A stretch of DNA of 64,000 bases, taken from NCBI GenBank assembly GCA_963703325.1, contig OY969805.1, forward strand, positions 806,001-870,000. The letters are read 5' to 3'. Of this stretch, positions 36,171 through 44,214 are shown one piece after another (within the stretch, counting starts at the first letter, position 1; every line of letters starts with the position of its first letter). The notes beneath the pieces were generated by a model. The model was not told where the DNA came from. It was given only the letters and a program-made list of their open reading frames with translations, and made no database searches. A program made the translations under genes and the position numbers. The stretch comes from Aquilonibacter sp963703325 (GTDB lineage: Bacteria; Vulcanimicrobiota; Vulcanimicrobiia; Vulcanimicrobiales; Vulcanimicrobiaceae).

Positions 36171-36402
36171 CTACTGCTGCTCCTTCTATAGAAGTACGAA
36201 TAACAAAGCTCTTCGTCTGCGCAATAGTCCGCCCCACGATCAACGTCCTCTCAGAAAACGGCATGCGGGGTGCAAAGCCTACCACGCAGGCACCCGGCCC
36301 ATCCGAGGCCGCCCGCGCCTTTGTCTACCAAAAGATGCAACTCTAGGTGTATCGTTGGGGTTTAGCCAAACGGCACTATGCAACGCTAGAGAGAGGATCA
36401 CT

Positions 36403-36696
36403 ATCGCTACTCGCACTCGCACAACAAAAACACGAGAAGTTAAGGCACGCAGCGTCGACCTCAAAGAGGCACCACTCGAGGTTCACGGCAGCGTCAAGCA
36501 GGTGTTTCCAAGCACGACGTTCTCGGTCGAGCTGGACAACGGCCACACGATTCTGGCTCACATCGCCGGACGTCTACGGCGGCATCGCATCAAGATTCTT
36601 CCAGGCGATCGCGTCGACGTCGAAATTTCTCCTTACGATCTGAGCAAGGGCCGTATCGTGTACCGCTACCGCGCGGGAGAAGCGCGCCGCAGCTAG
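36403..36696 (+). CDS. infA: Translation initiation factor IF-1, possible ATC start
   Basis: IF-1 is the OB-fold factor that occupies the ribosomal A site in initiation. The core is unmistakable: VHGSVKQVFPSTTFSVELDNGH, ILAHIAGRLRRHRIKILPGDRV, VEISPYDLSKGRIVYRYR. There is no ATG, and no GTG, TTG or CTG, at a suitable place: the nearest upstream in-frame start is TTG 36355 and the nearest downstream is GTG within strand one. GAGAGG (36391-36396) is six bases before ATC 36403, giving a 97-residue protein with a basic N-terminal extension. It stands alone, away from ribosomal-protein genes. Confidence 0.9.
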   Translation: MATRTRTTKTREVKARSVDLKEAPLEVHGSVKQVFPSTTFSVELDNGHTILAHIAGRLRRHRIKILPGDRVDVEISPYDLSKGRIVYRYRAGEARRS

Positions 36697-36751
36697 GGAA
36701 GCCCTCGCTACCTTCCGGCTGACACACGGAATGGGGTACGAACAAGCGGAA

Positions 36752-38050
36752 ATGCGCAGATTCTTGCCCTTCATTTTCGCCATCCTGGCGATGGGCGCAA
36801 CGAGTGCACCGAGTAACGTCGGGGACCTGCGGGTTCGATGGCAGGTCAAGCTCGGTTCGGTCGCCGACACCGCGCCTCTCGTCTACGGAAACTCGCTCTA
36901 CATCACCGCGACCGACGGCACGACCTATGCCGTCGACACGACAAGCGGGCGAATCCTCTGGCGCTTCGCGACGCACGGTCCGAAGATCACCACGTCGGTC
37001 CCCACCTACGATCCGGCGACGCACCGCCTTTACGTGCCTGGCGTCGACGGGATGGTGCACCGGCTCAATCCCTCGAGTGGGCGAGAAGTACGCGAAGGCG
37101 GTTTTCCCGAGCAGATTACACTCGCGCCGCAGACCGAAAAAGACGCATCCCCGCTTCAGGTAGCCAACGGCTATTTGTACGCCCAGACATCGGGTTATAT
37201 CGGCGACGCGACGCCTTACGTCGGTCACGTCGTCGCGATTCGTCTCAGTGACGGTAGCAAACGCGTCTTCAACGTGCTTTGCAGTTCGCATCACGAGTTG
37301 ATCGAACCGCAAACCTGCGCTGCGCAGCGCGCCGGGATGTGGTCGCGTGCCGGGGTCGTGGTCGATCCCGACGCATCCATGGGCGGACGCATCTACGTCG
37401 CCACCGGGAACGGCCCGTTTGATGCGGCAGCCGGAAACTACGGCGATTCGATCCTGTCGCTCAGCAACGATGCGACGCAGCTGCTCGGATATCTCACGCC
37501 ACCGAATTACAGCGACCTCGATGCAGAGGATCTGGATGTTGGAAGCACGTCACCGGCGATGCTGCCGCGTCAATCGCAAAGTGCTACACCACTGATGGCC
37601 GTACAAGGCGGCAAGGATTCGGTCTTACGTCTCTTCGATCGCACACATCTCGACGGATTGCACCCGCCGCTGCAGACGATGACCATCGACTCGTTGCTCT
37701 TTTCGATTCCGGGCGTGTGGACCGATCGCGCGGGCACGACCTACGTCTTCATCGGAATCGCTGACGGCGTACACGCATACCGCCTCGTTACGACGAACCG
37801 TGTCAGCCATCTCGTCAATGCCTGGAACACCGCGCTTGAACTCGGAAGAGAGGCTGCCACTCCGGTCGTCGGTGACGGCGTGCTATTCCTTGCAACGAGC
37901 AACGGGCTATTGGCGCTCGATGCGCAGACCGGCCGGCGCCGATGGAGCAGCGATGCAATCGGCCCGATCCATTGGCAGATTCCGGTTGTCGCCGGCGGTG
38001 CAGTGTATTGCGCCGACCAGAACGGCACACTGACAGCTTTCTCTCGGTAA
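36752..38050 (+). CDS. Exported PQQ-like beta-propeller protein
   Basis: The product is 432 residues from ATG 36752 (MRRFLPFIFAILAMGA, signal peptide); an earlier ATG 36731 is possible. WD/PQQ-type blades are visible: LYITATDGTTYAVDTTSGRILWRF, YVPGVDGMVHRLNPSSGR, LFLATSNGLLALDAQTGRRRW and YCADQNGTLTAF. No quinoprotein dehydrogenase active-site motif is seen, so it is more likely a binding or scaffold propeller. Two Cys (NVLCSSHH and EPQTCAAQ) could form a disulfide. Bases 38051-38287 downstream show nothing clear. Confidence 0.82.
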   Translation: MRRFLPFIFAILAMGATSAPSNVGDLRVRWQVKLGSVADTAPLVYGNSLYITATDGTTYAVDTTSGRILWRFATHGPKITTSVPTYDPATHRLYVPGVDGMVHRLNPSSGREVREGGFPEQITLAPQTEKDASPLQVANGYLYAQTSGYIGDATPYVGHVVAIRLSDGSKRVFNVLCSSHHELIEPQTCAAQRAGMWSRAGVVVDPDASMGGRIYVATGNGPFDAAAGNYGDSILSLSNDATQLLGYLTPPNYSDLDAEDLDVGSTSPAMLPRQSQSATPLMAVQGGKDSVLRLFDRTHLDGLHPPLQTMTIDSLLFSIPGVWTDRAGTTYVFIGIADGVHAYRLVTTNRVSHLVNAWNTALELGREAATPVVGDGVLFLATSNGLLALDAQTGRRRWSSDAIGPIHWQIPVVAGGAVYCADQNGTLTAFSR

Positions 38051-38287
38051 TAGCTACGACGACGGTCCTTGCTCGCAGCCAGGCCGGTGTTCCGCCGTAT
38101 TCCGGTCGAACACGACGCCGCAACTTGGGCAGACGAGATGCAGCCAACACGTGGGGTCTCCGCCGAGCGGTTCGCTCTTCTCCTCGCGATCTTCCGAACC
38201 ACGCACCGGCCGCTCGCACATGCTATCGGTCCTTTTTGGCTGCCTAAGTCCTAGTCATCGTTGAGGTACTGGCGATAAAGTACAGCC

Positions 38288-38743
38288 ATGGGGACCATTC
38301 GACGCTCGGACGCGCCATTCCACGCAGATGCAGCTCGCGTTGCGCTGATTGCGCACGACGCGCGCAAAGATGACCTCACCGATTGGGCCAAGTTCAATCG
38401 CGAGACGTTGGCGCGCTGTTCGCTCGTTGCCACCGGAACCACCGGCAGCCTAATCGCCGAGAAGACTGGGCTAGACATCCATCTCTTGCTTTCGGGGCCA
38501 CTGGGAGGGGATGCACAAGTCGGCGCGATGCTGGTGGAACATCAGTTGGATCTCATCGTATTCTTTTGGGATCCGTTGACGACGCAGCCGCACGACGTCG
38601 ACGTCAAAGCGCTTCTTCGGCTCGCGGTTCTTTATAACGTTCCGATTGCATGCAATCGAGCAACGGCAGATTTTCTCATCTCTTCGCCGCTATTCGCCGA
38701 TGAAGCACACTTACGTTCGCGCGCCCATTTACAAGGGCTCTAA
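38288..38743 (+). CDS. mgsA: Methylglyoxal synthase
   Basis: MgsA converts dihydroxyacetone phosphate to methylglyoxal and phosphate, a bypass of lower glycolysis. The 151 residues hold all hallmarks: VALIAHDARKDDL, LVATGTTGSLI, LSGPLGGDAQVGAM, FFWDPLTTQPHDVDVKALLRLA (catalytic Asp region) and NRATADFLISS. The cytosolic homohexamer is typical. A start a few residues later is also possible. Confidence 0.95.
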   Translation: MGTIRRSDAPFHADAARVALIAHDARKDDLTDWAKFNRETLARCSLVATGTTGSLIAEKTGLDIHLLLSGPLGGDAQVGAMLVEHQLDLIVFFWDPLTTQPHDVDVKALLRLAVLYNVPIACNRATADFLISSPLFADEAHLRSRAHLQGL

Positions 38744-38762
38744 GACGCCGCCTCGACGCGTT

Positions 38763-38966
38763 TTACTTTCCGATCAACACTTCGGTTGACTTGATGATGA
38801 CGGTCACGTGATCGCCGTTCTTGAGTCCCAGACGCTGCACCGACGACGCCGTGATTGCGGCCGTAATAGAGGCGGCCTCGATTTCGACCTCCGCCTCACC
38901 CATGATTTCACCGGTGCGAACGCCTACCACCCGTCCTCGAATTTGATTGCGCGCGCTGATCTCCAT
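38763..38966 (-). CDS. mop: Molybdopterin-binding (Mop/TOBE) protein
   Basis: The 67-residue product is a single Mop domain: SARNQIRGRVVGVRTGEIMGEAEVEI and ITASSVQRLGLKNGDHVTVIIKSTEVLIGK. Molbindins store molybdate in the cytosol. GGAGG lies seven bases before ATG 38966, fixing the start. It is convergent with mgsA and divergent from the FGE gene. Confidence 0.93.
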   Translation of the reverse strand: MEISARNQIRGRVVGVRTGEIMGEAEVEIEAASITAAITASSVQRLGLKNGDHVTVIIKSTEVLIGK

Positions 38967-39047
38967 AATTCGTCCTCCGGCAACCACTTTCGTACGTCCA
39001 GGACAGCAGCGCCTGCCGGGCACCGGCATTTTGACAGAATCCAAGAT

Positions 39048-39986
39048 ATGGCACGGATATTGGCGACGGCCGAGCGGATCCGCATCGAGGGCGGCGAGTT
39101 CACGATGGGTTCGCAGGATTTCTATCCCGAAGAGCGTCCCTTACGTCGCGTTCGCGTCGAAAGCTTTGCGATCGATCGCTATCCCGTTACGAACGCCCAA
39201 TTCGCACGATTCGTCGACGAGACGCAATATGTCACCGTCGCGGAACGCCCGATCGACCCGTCGCAATATCCCGGCGCTATCGAGGAATTGTGCGTGCCGG
39301 GCTCGCTGGTGTTTCGCCCGACCAAAGGTCCGGTCGATTTGCGCGATTGGTCGCAGTGGTGGGAATGGACGCCCGGCGCATCGTGGCGCCATCCGCTCGG
39401 GCCATCATCGTCGCACTTCGGACTTGAGGATCATCCGGTCGTCCATGTCGCGTTCGAAGACGCCGAGTCGTACGCCCGCTGGGCCGATAAATCGATTCCC
39501 ACCGAAGCGCAATGGGAATACGCGGCACGCGGCGGACTCGACGGGACCGTATTTTCTTGGGGTGATGATCTAACGCTCGACGGAAAGTTCATGGCGAACA
39601 CCTGGCAAGGCGATTTCCCGTGGCAGAATCTCGGACTGGACGGGTACGAACGCACCTCACCGGTTGGAACGTTTCCGCCCAACGGCTACGGTCTGTACGA
39701 CATGGCCGGGAACGTGTGGGAGTGGACGACCGATTGGTATAGCGCGACGCCTGAGGCGGTGCAGACAAAACCGTGCTGCGGAGCGCCGTCGGCGCGCGGT
39801 GCAGCGATGGAGCATAGCTACGATCCGAATCAACCCGACGTACGCATTCCGCGCAAAGTGGTCAAAGGCGGCTCGCATCTGTGCGCTCCGAACTATTGCC
39901 TGCGCTTTCGCCCGGCGGCACGTTCACCGCAAATGATCGAAACCTCGATGAGCCATCTCGGATTTCGCTGCATCACGCGCACCTAG
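39048..39986 (+). CDS. Formylglycine-generating enzyme
   Basis: This is a 312-residue FGE-sulfatase-domain protein. It keeps the features of genuine FGE: GGEFTMGSQDFYPEERP, IPTEAQWEYAARGG, GNVWEWTTDWYS, and the active-site pair of cysteines in KGGSHLCAPNYCLRFRPAAR near residues 277-282, followed by LGFRC. Such enzymes oxidise a Cys in type I sulfatases to formylglycine using copper and oxygen. No sulfatase is in the window. The start ATG 39048 fits the family; a longer upstream reading frame crosses mop. Confidence 0.92.
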   Translation: MARILATAERIRIEGGEFTMGSQDFYPEERPLRRVRVESFAIDRYPVTNAQFARFVDETQYVTVAERPIDPSQYPGAIEELCVPGSLVFRPTKGPVDLRDWSQWWEWTPGASWRHPLGPSSSHFGLEDHPVVHVAFEDAESYARWADKSIPTEAQWEYAARGGLDGTVFSWGDDLTLDGKFMANTWQGDFPWQNLGLDGYERTSPVGTFPPNGYGLYDMAGNVWEWTTDWYSATPEAVQTKPCCGAPSARGAAMEHSYDPNQPDVRIPRKVVKGGSHLCAPNYCLRFRPAARSPQMIETSMSHLGFRCITRT

Positions 39987-40008
39987 CCCACGAAGAACAT
40001 AAGGAAAT

Positions 40009-40036
40009 AAAGAAGGCGCCTCCGTGCGCCTTCTTT
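40009..40036. terminator. Bidirectional intrinsic terminator
   Basis: An 11-bp perfect stem, AAAGAAGGCGC with GCGCCTTCTTT, and a six-base loop lie between the convergent FGE gene and the 40060 gene. A/T ends on both sides allow termination in both directions. Confidence 0.9.
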
Positions 40037-40059
40037 CCTTTCACGATGTTCGTTTCTCG

Positions 40060-40782
40060 TTAGCCCGAGACGAGGCTCAGGGTTGAGGGATCGACCTGGT
40101 ACTGGCCCGGTCCGACTTCGTTGTTCGGATAGGCGCAGATTTCGCTACCGTCGGGACCGAGGATGTCAACCAAATTAGGCTGGTTGCAATCCGTCTGCTG
40201 CAGGCCGTAGTTTGCCAGCAGCTGCGAGCCCGGCGAGTCCGCTTGCACCGTGTAGTATCCGCCGTTATTGAATGCGAGGCCGAGCGAGAACGCGCCCCAG
40301 AAGCCGCCGCCCCAATAAGCCGGCGATGCTACCCACGCTTGCCCGCGGTTCCAATACCACGGATCGACGTTGCGGCGACCGACATAGCCCGACCCGCCGT
40401 AGGCGTACGCACGCGGCGCATAATTCGCGCGCGCTTGGTAACGCGGCATCTGTTGCGTATAGCGCGGCGCGGCCTGTTGCGAGTAGCGCGGCGCGGCCTG
40501 TTGCGAGTAGCGCGGCGCGGCCTGTTGCGAGTAGCGCGGCGCAGCCTGTTGCGAGTAGCGCGGCGCAGCCTGTTGCGAGTAGCGCGGCGCGGACTGTTGC
40601 GAGTAGCGCGGCGCGGACCGTTGCGAGTAACGCGGCGCCTGCTGATAGGTGCGGGCCGATTGTGACGAACGCGCCGGCGCCGATGGACGCGAGTAGGACG
40701 TATGGTCGTTGTGCGAGTCGGCGAGCGCTGCCGCAGGCAGTGCAGCGAGGAGACAGGCGATGACCGGGATCTGGAGTTTCAT
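40060..40782 (-). CDS. Exported repeat-rich protein with conserved Cys-pair C-terminal domain
   Basis: The product is 240 residues from ATG 40782 (MKLQIPVIACLLAALPAAALA, signal peptide). Residues of about 45-115 are made of eight-residue units of type AAPRYSQQ. The C-terminal 85 residues (AYWGGGFWG, SPGSQLLANYGLQQTDC, PNLVDILGPDGSEICAYPN, VGPGQYQVDPSTLSL) match the C-terminus of the 11605-12273 product at most positions. The mature protein is basic and Tyr/Gln-rich, perhaps wall- or DNA-associated. The function is unknown. Confidence 0.75.
   Translation of the reverse strand: MKLQIPVIACLLAALPAAALADSHNDHTSYSRPSAPARSSQSARTYQQAPRYSQRSAPRYSQQSAPRYSQQAAPRYSQQAAPRYSQQAAPRYSQQAAPRYSQQAAPRYTQQMPRYQARANYAPRAYAYGGSGYVGRRNVDPWYWNRGQAWVASPAYWGGGFWGAFSLGLAFNNGGYYTVQADSPGSQLLANYGLQQTDCNQPNLVDILGPDGSEICAYPNNEVGPGQYQVDPSTLSLVSG
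40443..40650 (-). repeat. 24-bp tandem repeats in exported protein
   Basis: About eight or nine nearly identical 24-base units within the 40060-40782 gene encode AAPRYSQQ-type octapeptides. The high DNA identity suggests recent slippage and likely strain-to-strain length variation. Confidence 0.9.
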
Positions 40783-40987
40783 GATGGCAATAGCGTAGCC
40801 GGCGAAGTTGATAGCGTTCGGCTTCGTAGATGAGAGCACGCTTAGAGCAAGCAGGCACACTCATTCAGACTATAAATATAGTCAATGCCGGCGACCAGGG
40901 TATCCGATAAGCGCAAACCGCGAAGATGTTCCCAGCCTTCGAAGAAGCCTCCGTTCACGGTTTCGCACCGACGAAAGGGGAACACGC

Positions 40988-41374
40988 ATGCTACCCGTTT
41001 CTCGTACTCTTCCGTTCCTGGCCATGGCGCTCGCGGCCGGCGTTTCGCTCTCCGCGAGTGCCCAGATGAATCCGGTTTCCGTCCAGCAATGCTTTGTCAC
41101 CGTGCCGAAACATATGAGCTCCAGAGCGAGCGGCACGCAGATCGTGTACACGGTCAACGCACGTCAACCGGCAACCAAGGTCGTGTTTGTCGTGAGCTAT
41201 CGCAACTCCAGTCAGAACTATATCCGTCGCGTTGCCGACGTTGGCAGCTTTGCACCCGGCGCCACCATCGATCATCATTTCGACCTCTACAACGATGTGA
41301 CGTTCGGCGGTAAGGCCGCGCGTTGCACGGCCGTTTCGGTAACATTTGCCAACGGACACGTCTGGCACAAATAA
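40988..41374 (+). CDS. Small exported protein
   Basis: The product is 128 residues from ATG 40988, with AAAGGGG about nine bases upstream and a clear signal peptide (LAMALAAGVSLSASA). The mature part is an all-beta pattern (TQIVYTVNARQPATKVVFVVSYRN, ATIDHHFDLYNDVTF) with two Cys near the ends, reminiscent of an Ig-like or carbohydrate-binding fold. The family is not recognised. A terminator follows. Confidence 0.7.
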   Translation: MLPVSRTLPFLAMALAAGVSLSASAQMNPVSVQQCFVTVPKHMSSRASGTQIVYTVNARQPATKVVFVVSYRNSSQNYIRRVADVGSFAPGATIDHHFDLYNDVTFGGKAARCTAVSVTFANGHVWHK

Positions 41375-41396
41375 CCGGACCAGCGGTAAAAAAGTG

Positions 41397-41427
41397 AAGG
41401 GCGATGCAGTTGCGTCGCCCTTTTTCT
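41397..41427 (+). terminator. Intrinsic terminator upstream of panE
   Basis: AAGGGCGA (41397-41404) pairs with TCGCCCTT (41415-41422), with a ten-base loop, and further T residues follow. It ends the 40988-41374 transcript. The panE ATG is only about 16 bases further on. Confidence 0.8.
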
Positions 41428-41442
41428 TCGAAGACAGGCGCT

Positions 41443-42363
41443 ATGCGAATTCTCATCGTCGGCGCCGGCGCGACCGGCGGTCTCTTCGGTGGACTCTTGG
41501 CGCACGCCGGGCGCGACGTCACCTTTCTCGTGCGCGCGGCCCGCGCTGCGCAGCTGCGCGAGCAAGGCCTGCAGATACGCAGTCCGCGCGGCGATTTGAC
41601 GATCACGCCGCAGATCGCGCAGTCCGAAACGATCGCGGCCCCGTTCGACGCCATCGTGCTCGGGCTCAAAGCATACGCACTCGAGGCGGCGATGGACGAC
41701 TTCGCCCCGGCCGTCGGTCCGCAAACCCTGATTCTGCCCATGCTCAACGGCATGCGGCATCTCGATGTCCTCTCCGAGCGCTTCGGTAACGACCGCGTGC
41801 TTGGCGGCGTCTGCATCGTCGCGAGCACGCTCGATGCGCAGGGACACATCGTCCAGCTCAATGAGGCGCAGCAGCTGATCTACGGCGAGCGTAGCGGGAA
41901 GAACGGCGCGCGCGTTCGCGAACTGGACGCGACCCTCCAAGGCGCCGGGTTTACGGCAACACTCTCCGACCACATTCTGCTCGGAATGTGGGAGAAATGG
42001 GTCTTCCTTGCGTCGCTCGGCGCCAGCACGTGTTTGATGCGCGGTTCGATCGGCTCGATCGTCGCGGCCGGCGGCGAGCCCGTGATCTCCAGGATCTTCG
42101 ACGAGTGCGCAAGCGTGGCACGCGAGTCCGGCTACACTCCGAGCGACGCGTTCGTTGCCAGCATGCGCCCGCACTTGACCACGCCGGGCTCACCCCTTAC
42201 CGCCTCGATGTATCGCGATATGCTCGCCGGTAGTCGGGTCGAAGCCGATCAAATACTCGGCGATCTGCTCGCGCGCGCGCGCGGCTTCGGTCTCTCGACG
42301 CCGCTGCTCGAAGCGGCCTACACGACGCTCGACGTGTATCAGCGCGGCCTCACGCACTCGTGA
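41443..42363 (+). CDS. panE: 2-dehydropantoate 2-reductase family protein
   Basis: The 306-residue product has the N-terminal Rossmann motif ILIVGAGATGGLFGGLLAHAG and the family segment LPMLNGMRHLDVLSERFG; the catalytic Lys is in GMWEKWVFLASLGA. PanE reduces ketopantoate to pantoate with NADPH for CoA synthesis. Family members with other substrates exist, and no other pan gene is near, so the exact reaction is uncertain. The 3' end overlaps the GH47 gene (GTGA). Confidence 0.85.
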   Translation: MRILIVGAGATGGLFGGLLAHAGRDVTFLVRAARAAQLREQGLQIRSPRGDLTITPQIAQSETIAAPFDAIVLGLKAYALEAAMDDFAPAVGPQTLILPMLNGMRHLDVLSERFGNDRVLGGVCIVASTLDAQGHIVQLNEAQQLIYGERSGKNGARVRELDATLQGAGFTATLSDHILLGMWEKWVFLASLGASTCLMRGSIGSIVAAGGEPVISRIFDECASVARESGYTPSDAFVASMRPHLTTPGSPLTASMYRDMLAGSRVEADQILGDLLARARGFGLSTPLLEAAYTTLDVYQRGLTHS

Positions 42364-43742
42364 GGCGCCGCGACTTCTTGTTCTCCTGCGCGAGCACTGC
42401 CGCGTTGTCGCCGCTGCGTGCACGCGCCGACGATGACATGCCCGATGCGGCAACGATCGCCGCGGCGGTACGCGACGAGTTCGTCCACGCCTGGAACGGC
42501 TACAAGCAATTCGCTTGGGGATTTGACGAAGTCAAGCCGGTCAGCGGGACGTCGCATGATTTCTTCGTTCCGGGTCACTCATTCGGGCTTTCGATCATCG
42601 AAGCGCTCGACACGTTGTACATCATGGGCCTGGATACGGAGCTCAATGCCTGCGTAGCGTGGCTGCGCACCCATCTCGACTTCAACGTCGATGCGGACGT
42701 CCAAATGTTCGAGGCCGTAATTCGCATGGTCGCCGGGCTGCTGGCCGGGTACTATGCCACCGGCGAGCGCTTCATGCTCGACGGCGCGCGCGACTTGGCG
42801 GATCGTTTGTTGGTGTGCTTTACGAAGTCACCCACCGGTGCACCGTACCGCTTCGCAAATCTGCGCACCGGCGCCGTGCGCGATCCGAAGAACAACCTTG
42901 CCGAGATCGGTTCGAATATTTTGGAATTCGGCGATCTCTCGCGCTTGACCGGCGATCCCAAGTATCTGCAAGCTTCGATGCGCGCCTACGAAGCGGTGAT
43001 CGCGAAACGCTCGTCGCTCGACCTGCTCGCAACGAACTTCGACATTGAGGCCGGCACCTTCATCGATCCGATCGACGTCGCTCCCGACGAACCGGCCGAC
43101 TCGTTCTACGAATATTTATGGGGCGGCTGGCAAATGCTCGGCATCGCCCAATCGCGTAGCTGGTACCGTGCGCTGACCGACGCACTGCTGAAATACAAAG
43201 TCGTTCACGTCGACGGACGTCTCTGGTTTCGCCAGGTGAACTATCTTACCGGCGAACCGGCCGGCGACACGCAAATCTCCGAACTCTCCGCATTCTACGC
43301 CGAACTCGTCGCGAAGGGCGGCGATCGGGCCGTCGGCGAGGCCTTCTACGATTCTTGGACCGGCGTCCTCAATCGTCATACGCTCATTCCGGAAGTTATC
43401 GACTACCAAACGCTCGACGCCGTCGACGGCGCCTACCGCCTCCGGCCGGAATACGCGAACTCGGCCTTTGAACTGTGGTTTCTCACCCGCGACGAACGCT
43501 ATCGCCGAACCGCGTATCAATACTTTACCGCGCTGCGCGCCAATTGCCGCGTGACCAACGGCTACACCAATCTTCTCGACGTTCGGCCGTTCCCGATGAT
43601 TCCCGACGACCTCTTTCCGGCGTATGCGTTCTCGGAAAACTTCAAGTATCTCTATCTGATGTTTGCCGATACGACCCGTTTCGACGGCGGGCACTACTAC
43701 CTCAATACCGAAGGCAAGGTGCTGCGCGGGCTGCGGCGCTAG
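42360..43742 (+). CDS. GH47-type class I alpha-mannosidase-like protein
   Basis: The 460-residue product begins with a Tat-type signal (MRRRDFLFSCASTAALS). GH47 (alpha/alpha)7 signatures: FGLSIIEALDTLYIMGL, VQMFEAVIRMVAGLLAGYY with its acidic residue, YRLRPEYANSAFELWFLT, AFSENFKYLYLMF, and the final NTEGKVL whose Thr binds calcium in known members. GH47 enzymes trim alpha-1,2-mannose and are mainly eukaryotic; few bacterial examples are described. It starts at GTG 42360, coupled to panE. Confidence 0.88.
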   Translation: MRRRDFLFSCASTAALSPLRARADDDMPDAATIAAAVRDEFVHAWNGYKQFAWGFDEVKPVSGTSHDFFVPGHSFGLSIIEALDTLYIMGLDTELNACVAWLRTHLDFNVDADVQMFEAVIRMVAGLLAGYYATGERFMLDGARDLADRLLVCFTKSPTGAPYRFANLRTGAVRDPKNNLAEIGSNILEFGDLSRLTGDPKYLQASMRAYEAVIAKRSSLDLLATNFDIEAGTFIDPIDVAPDEPADSFYEYLWGGWQMLGIAQSRSWYRALTDALLKYKVVHVDGRLWFRQVNYLTGEPAGDTQISELSAFYAELVAKGGDRAVGEAFYDSWTGVLNRHTLIPEVIDYQTLDAVDGAYRLRPEYANSAFELWFLTRDERYRRTAYQYFTALRANCRVTNGYTNLLDVRPFPMIPDDLFPAYAFSENFKYLYLMFADTTRFDGGHYYLNTEGKVLRGLRR

Positions 43743-43749
43743 CGTCGCT

Positions 43750-44175
43750 CTAGCGCAGCACAATCGGAATCAGGCGAGCATCTTGGGCGCCGGCGGCGTT
43801 ACGCGCGATGACCTGCAGCGTGTACCCGCGTTTATATTGCGGCACGATGTCGAGGACGTGCTGGTCGAAGGTGAATTGGCCGAATCCGACACGTGTCGCG
43901 TTAAAGGAAAACGACTCGGTGCGAACCTCCAGGCTCGCCACGTTGGTCGTCGTGGCGATGCGGCCGGTCCACTCTGAGCCCGGCGCGATCGACGTCTCGT
44001 TCATTTCCAACGCCACGATTCGCGGCGGATCGTTCGGTGCTGCGGGCACGGCGGACGGCCAGCGCGGCGGCGCAAGCGTCACCGCACGCGAATCCACGGG
44101 CGTTCCTTGAACCGGCTCTTCGCAGCCTGCGAACACGAGAATCACTCCGGTCAACACGCACCACAATCGCAACAT
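43750..44175 (-). CDS. Putative lipoprotein with Ig-like domain
   Basis: The product is 141 residues from ATG 44175 (MLRLWCVLTGVILVFAGC). The lipobox VFAG|C predicts a lipid anchor. A Pro-rich linker is followed by a beta-sandwich-like region (IVALEMNETSIAPGSEWTG, SLEVRTESFSFNATRV, YKRGYTLQVIARNAAG). The role is unknown. It is head-to-head with the 44215 membrane gene and convergent with GH47. Confidence 0.72.
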   Translation of the reverse strand: MLRLWCVLTGVILVFAGCEEPVQGTPVDSRAVTLAPPRWPSAVPAAPNDPPRIVALEMNETSIAPGSEWTGRIATTTNVASLEVRTESFSFNATRVGFGQFTFDQHVLDIVPQYKRGYTLQVIARNAAGAQDARLIPIVLR

Positions 44176-44214
44176 AACGGGTCGTTTCGGTTGCTCCGCG
44201 GAATCCACCCGCAC

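Noticed and set aside
36171..36360. Possible riboswitch upstream of the binding-protein gene
   Set aside because: GC-rich short complementary pieces exist, but no known aptamer consensus could be matched.
38051..38287. Short plus-strand frame between the PQQ propeller and mgsA
   Set aside because: No ribosome-binding site, no recognisable product and shadow-like composition.
39031..39060. TTGACA before the formylglycine-generating enzyme gene as a promoter
   Set aside because: The matching -10 position falls inside the coding region, so transcription would begin after the start codon; probably chance.
40443..40650. CRISPR-like array
   Set aside because: The 24-base units are head-to-tail without spacers and keep a reading frame, so they are coding repeats.
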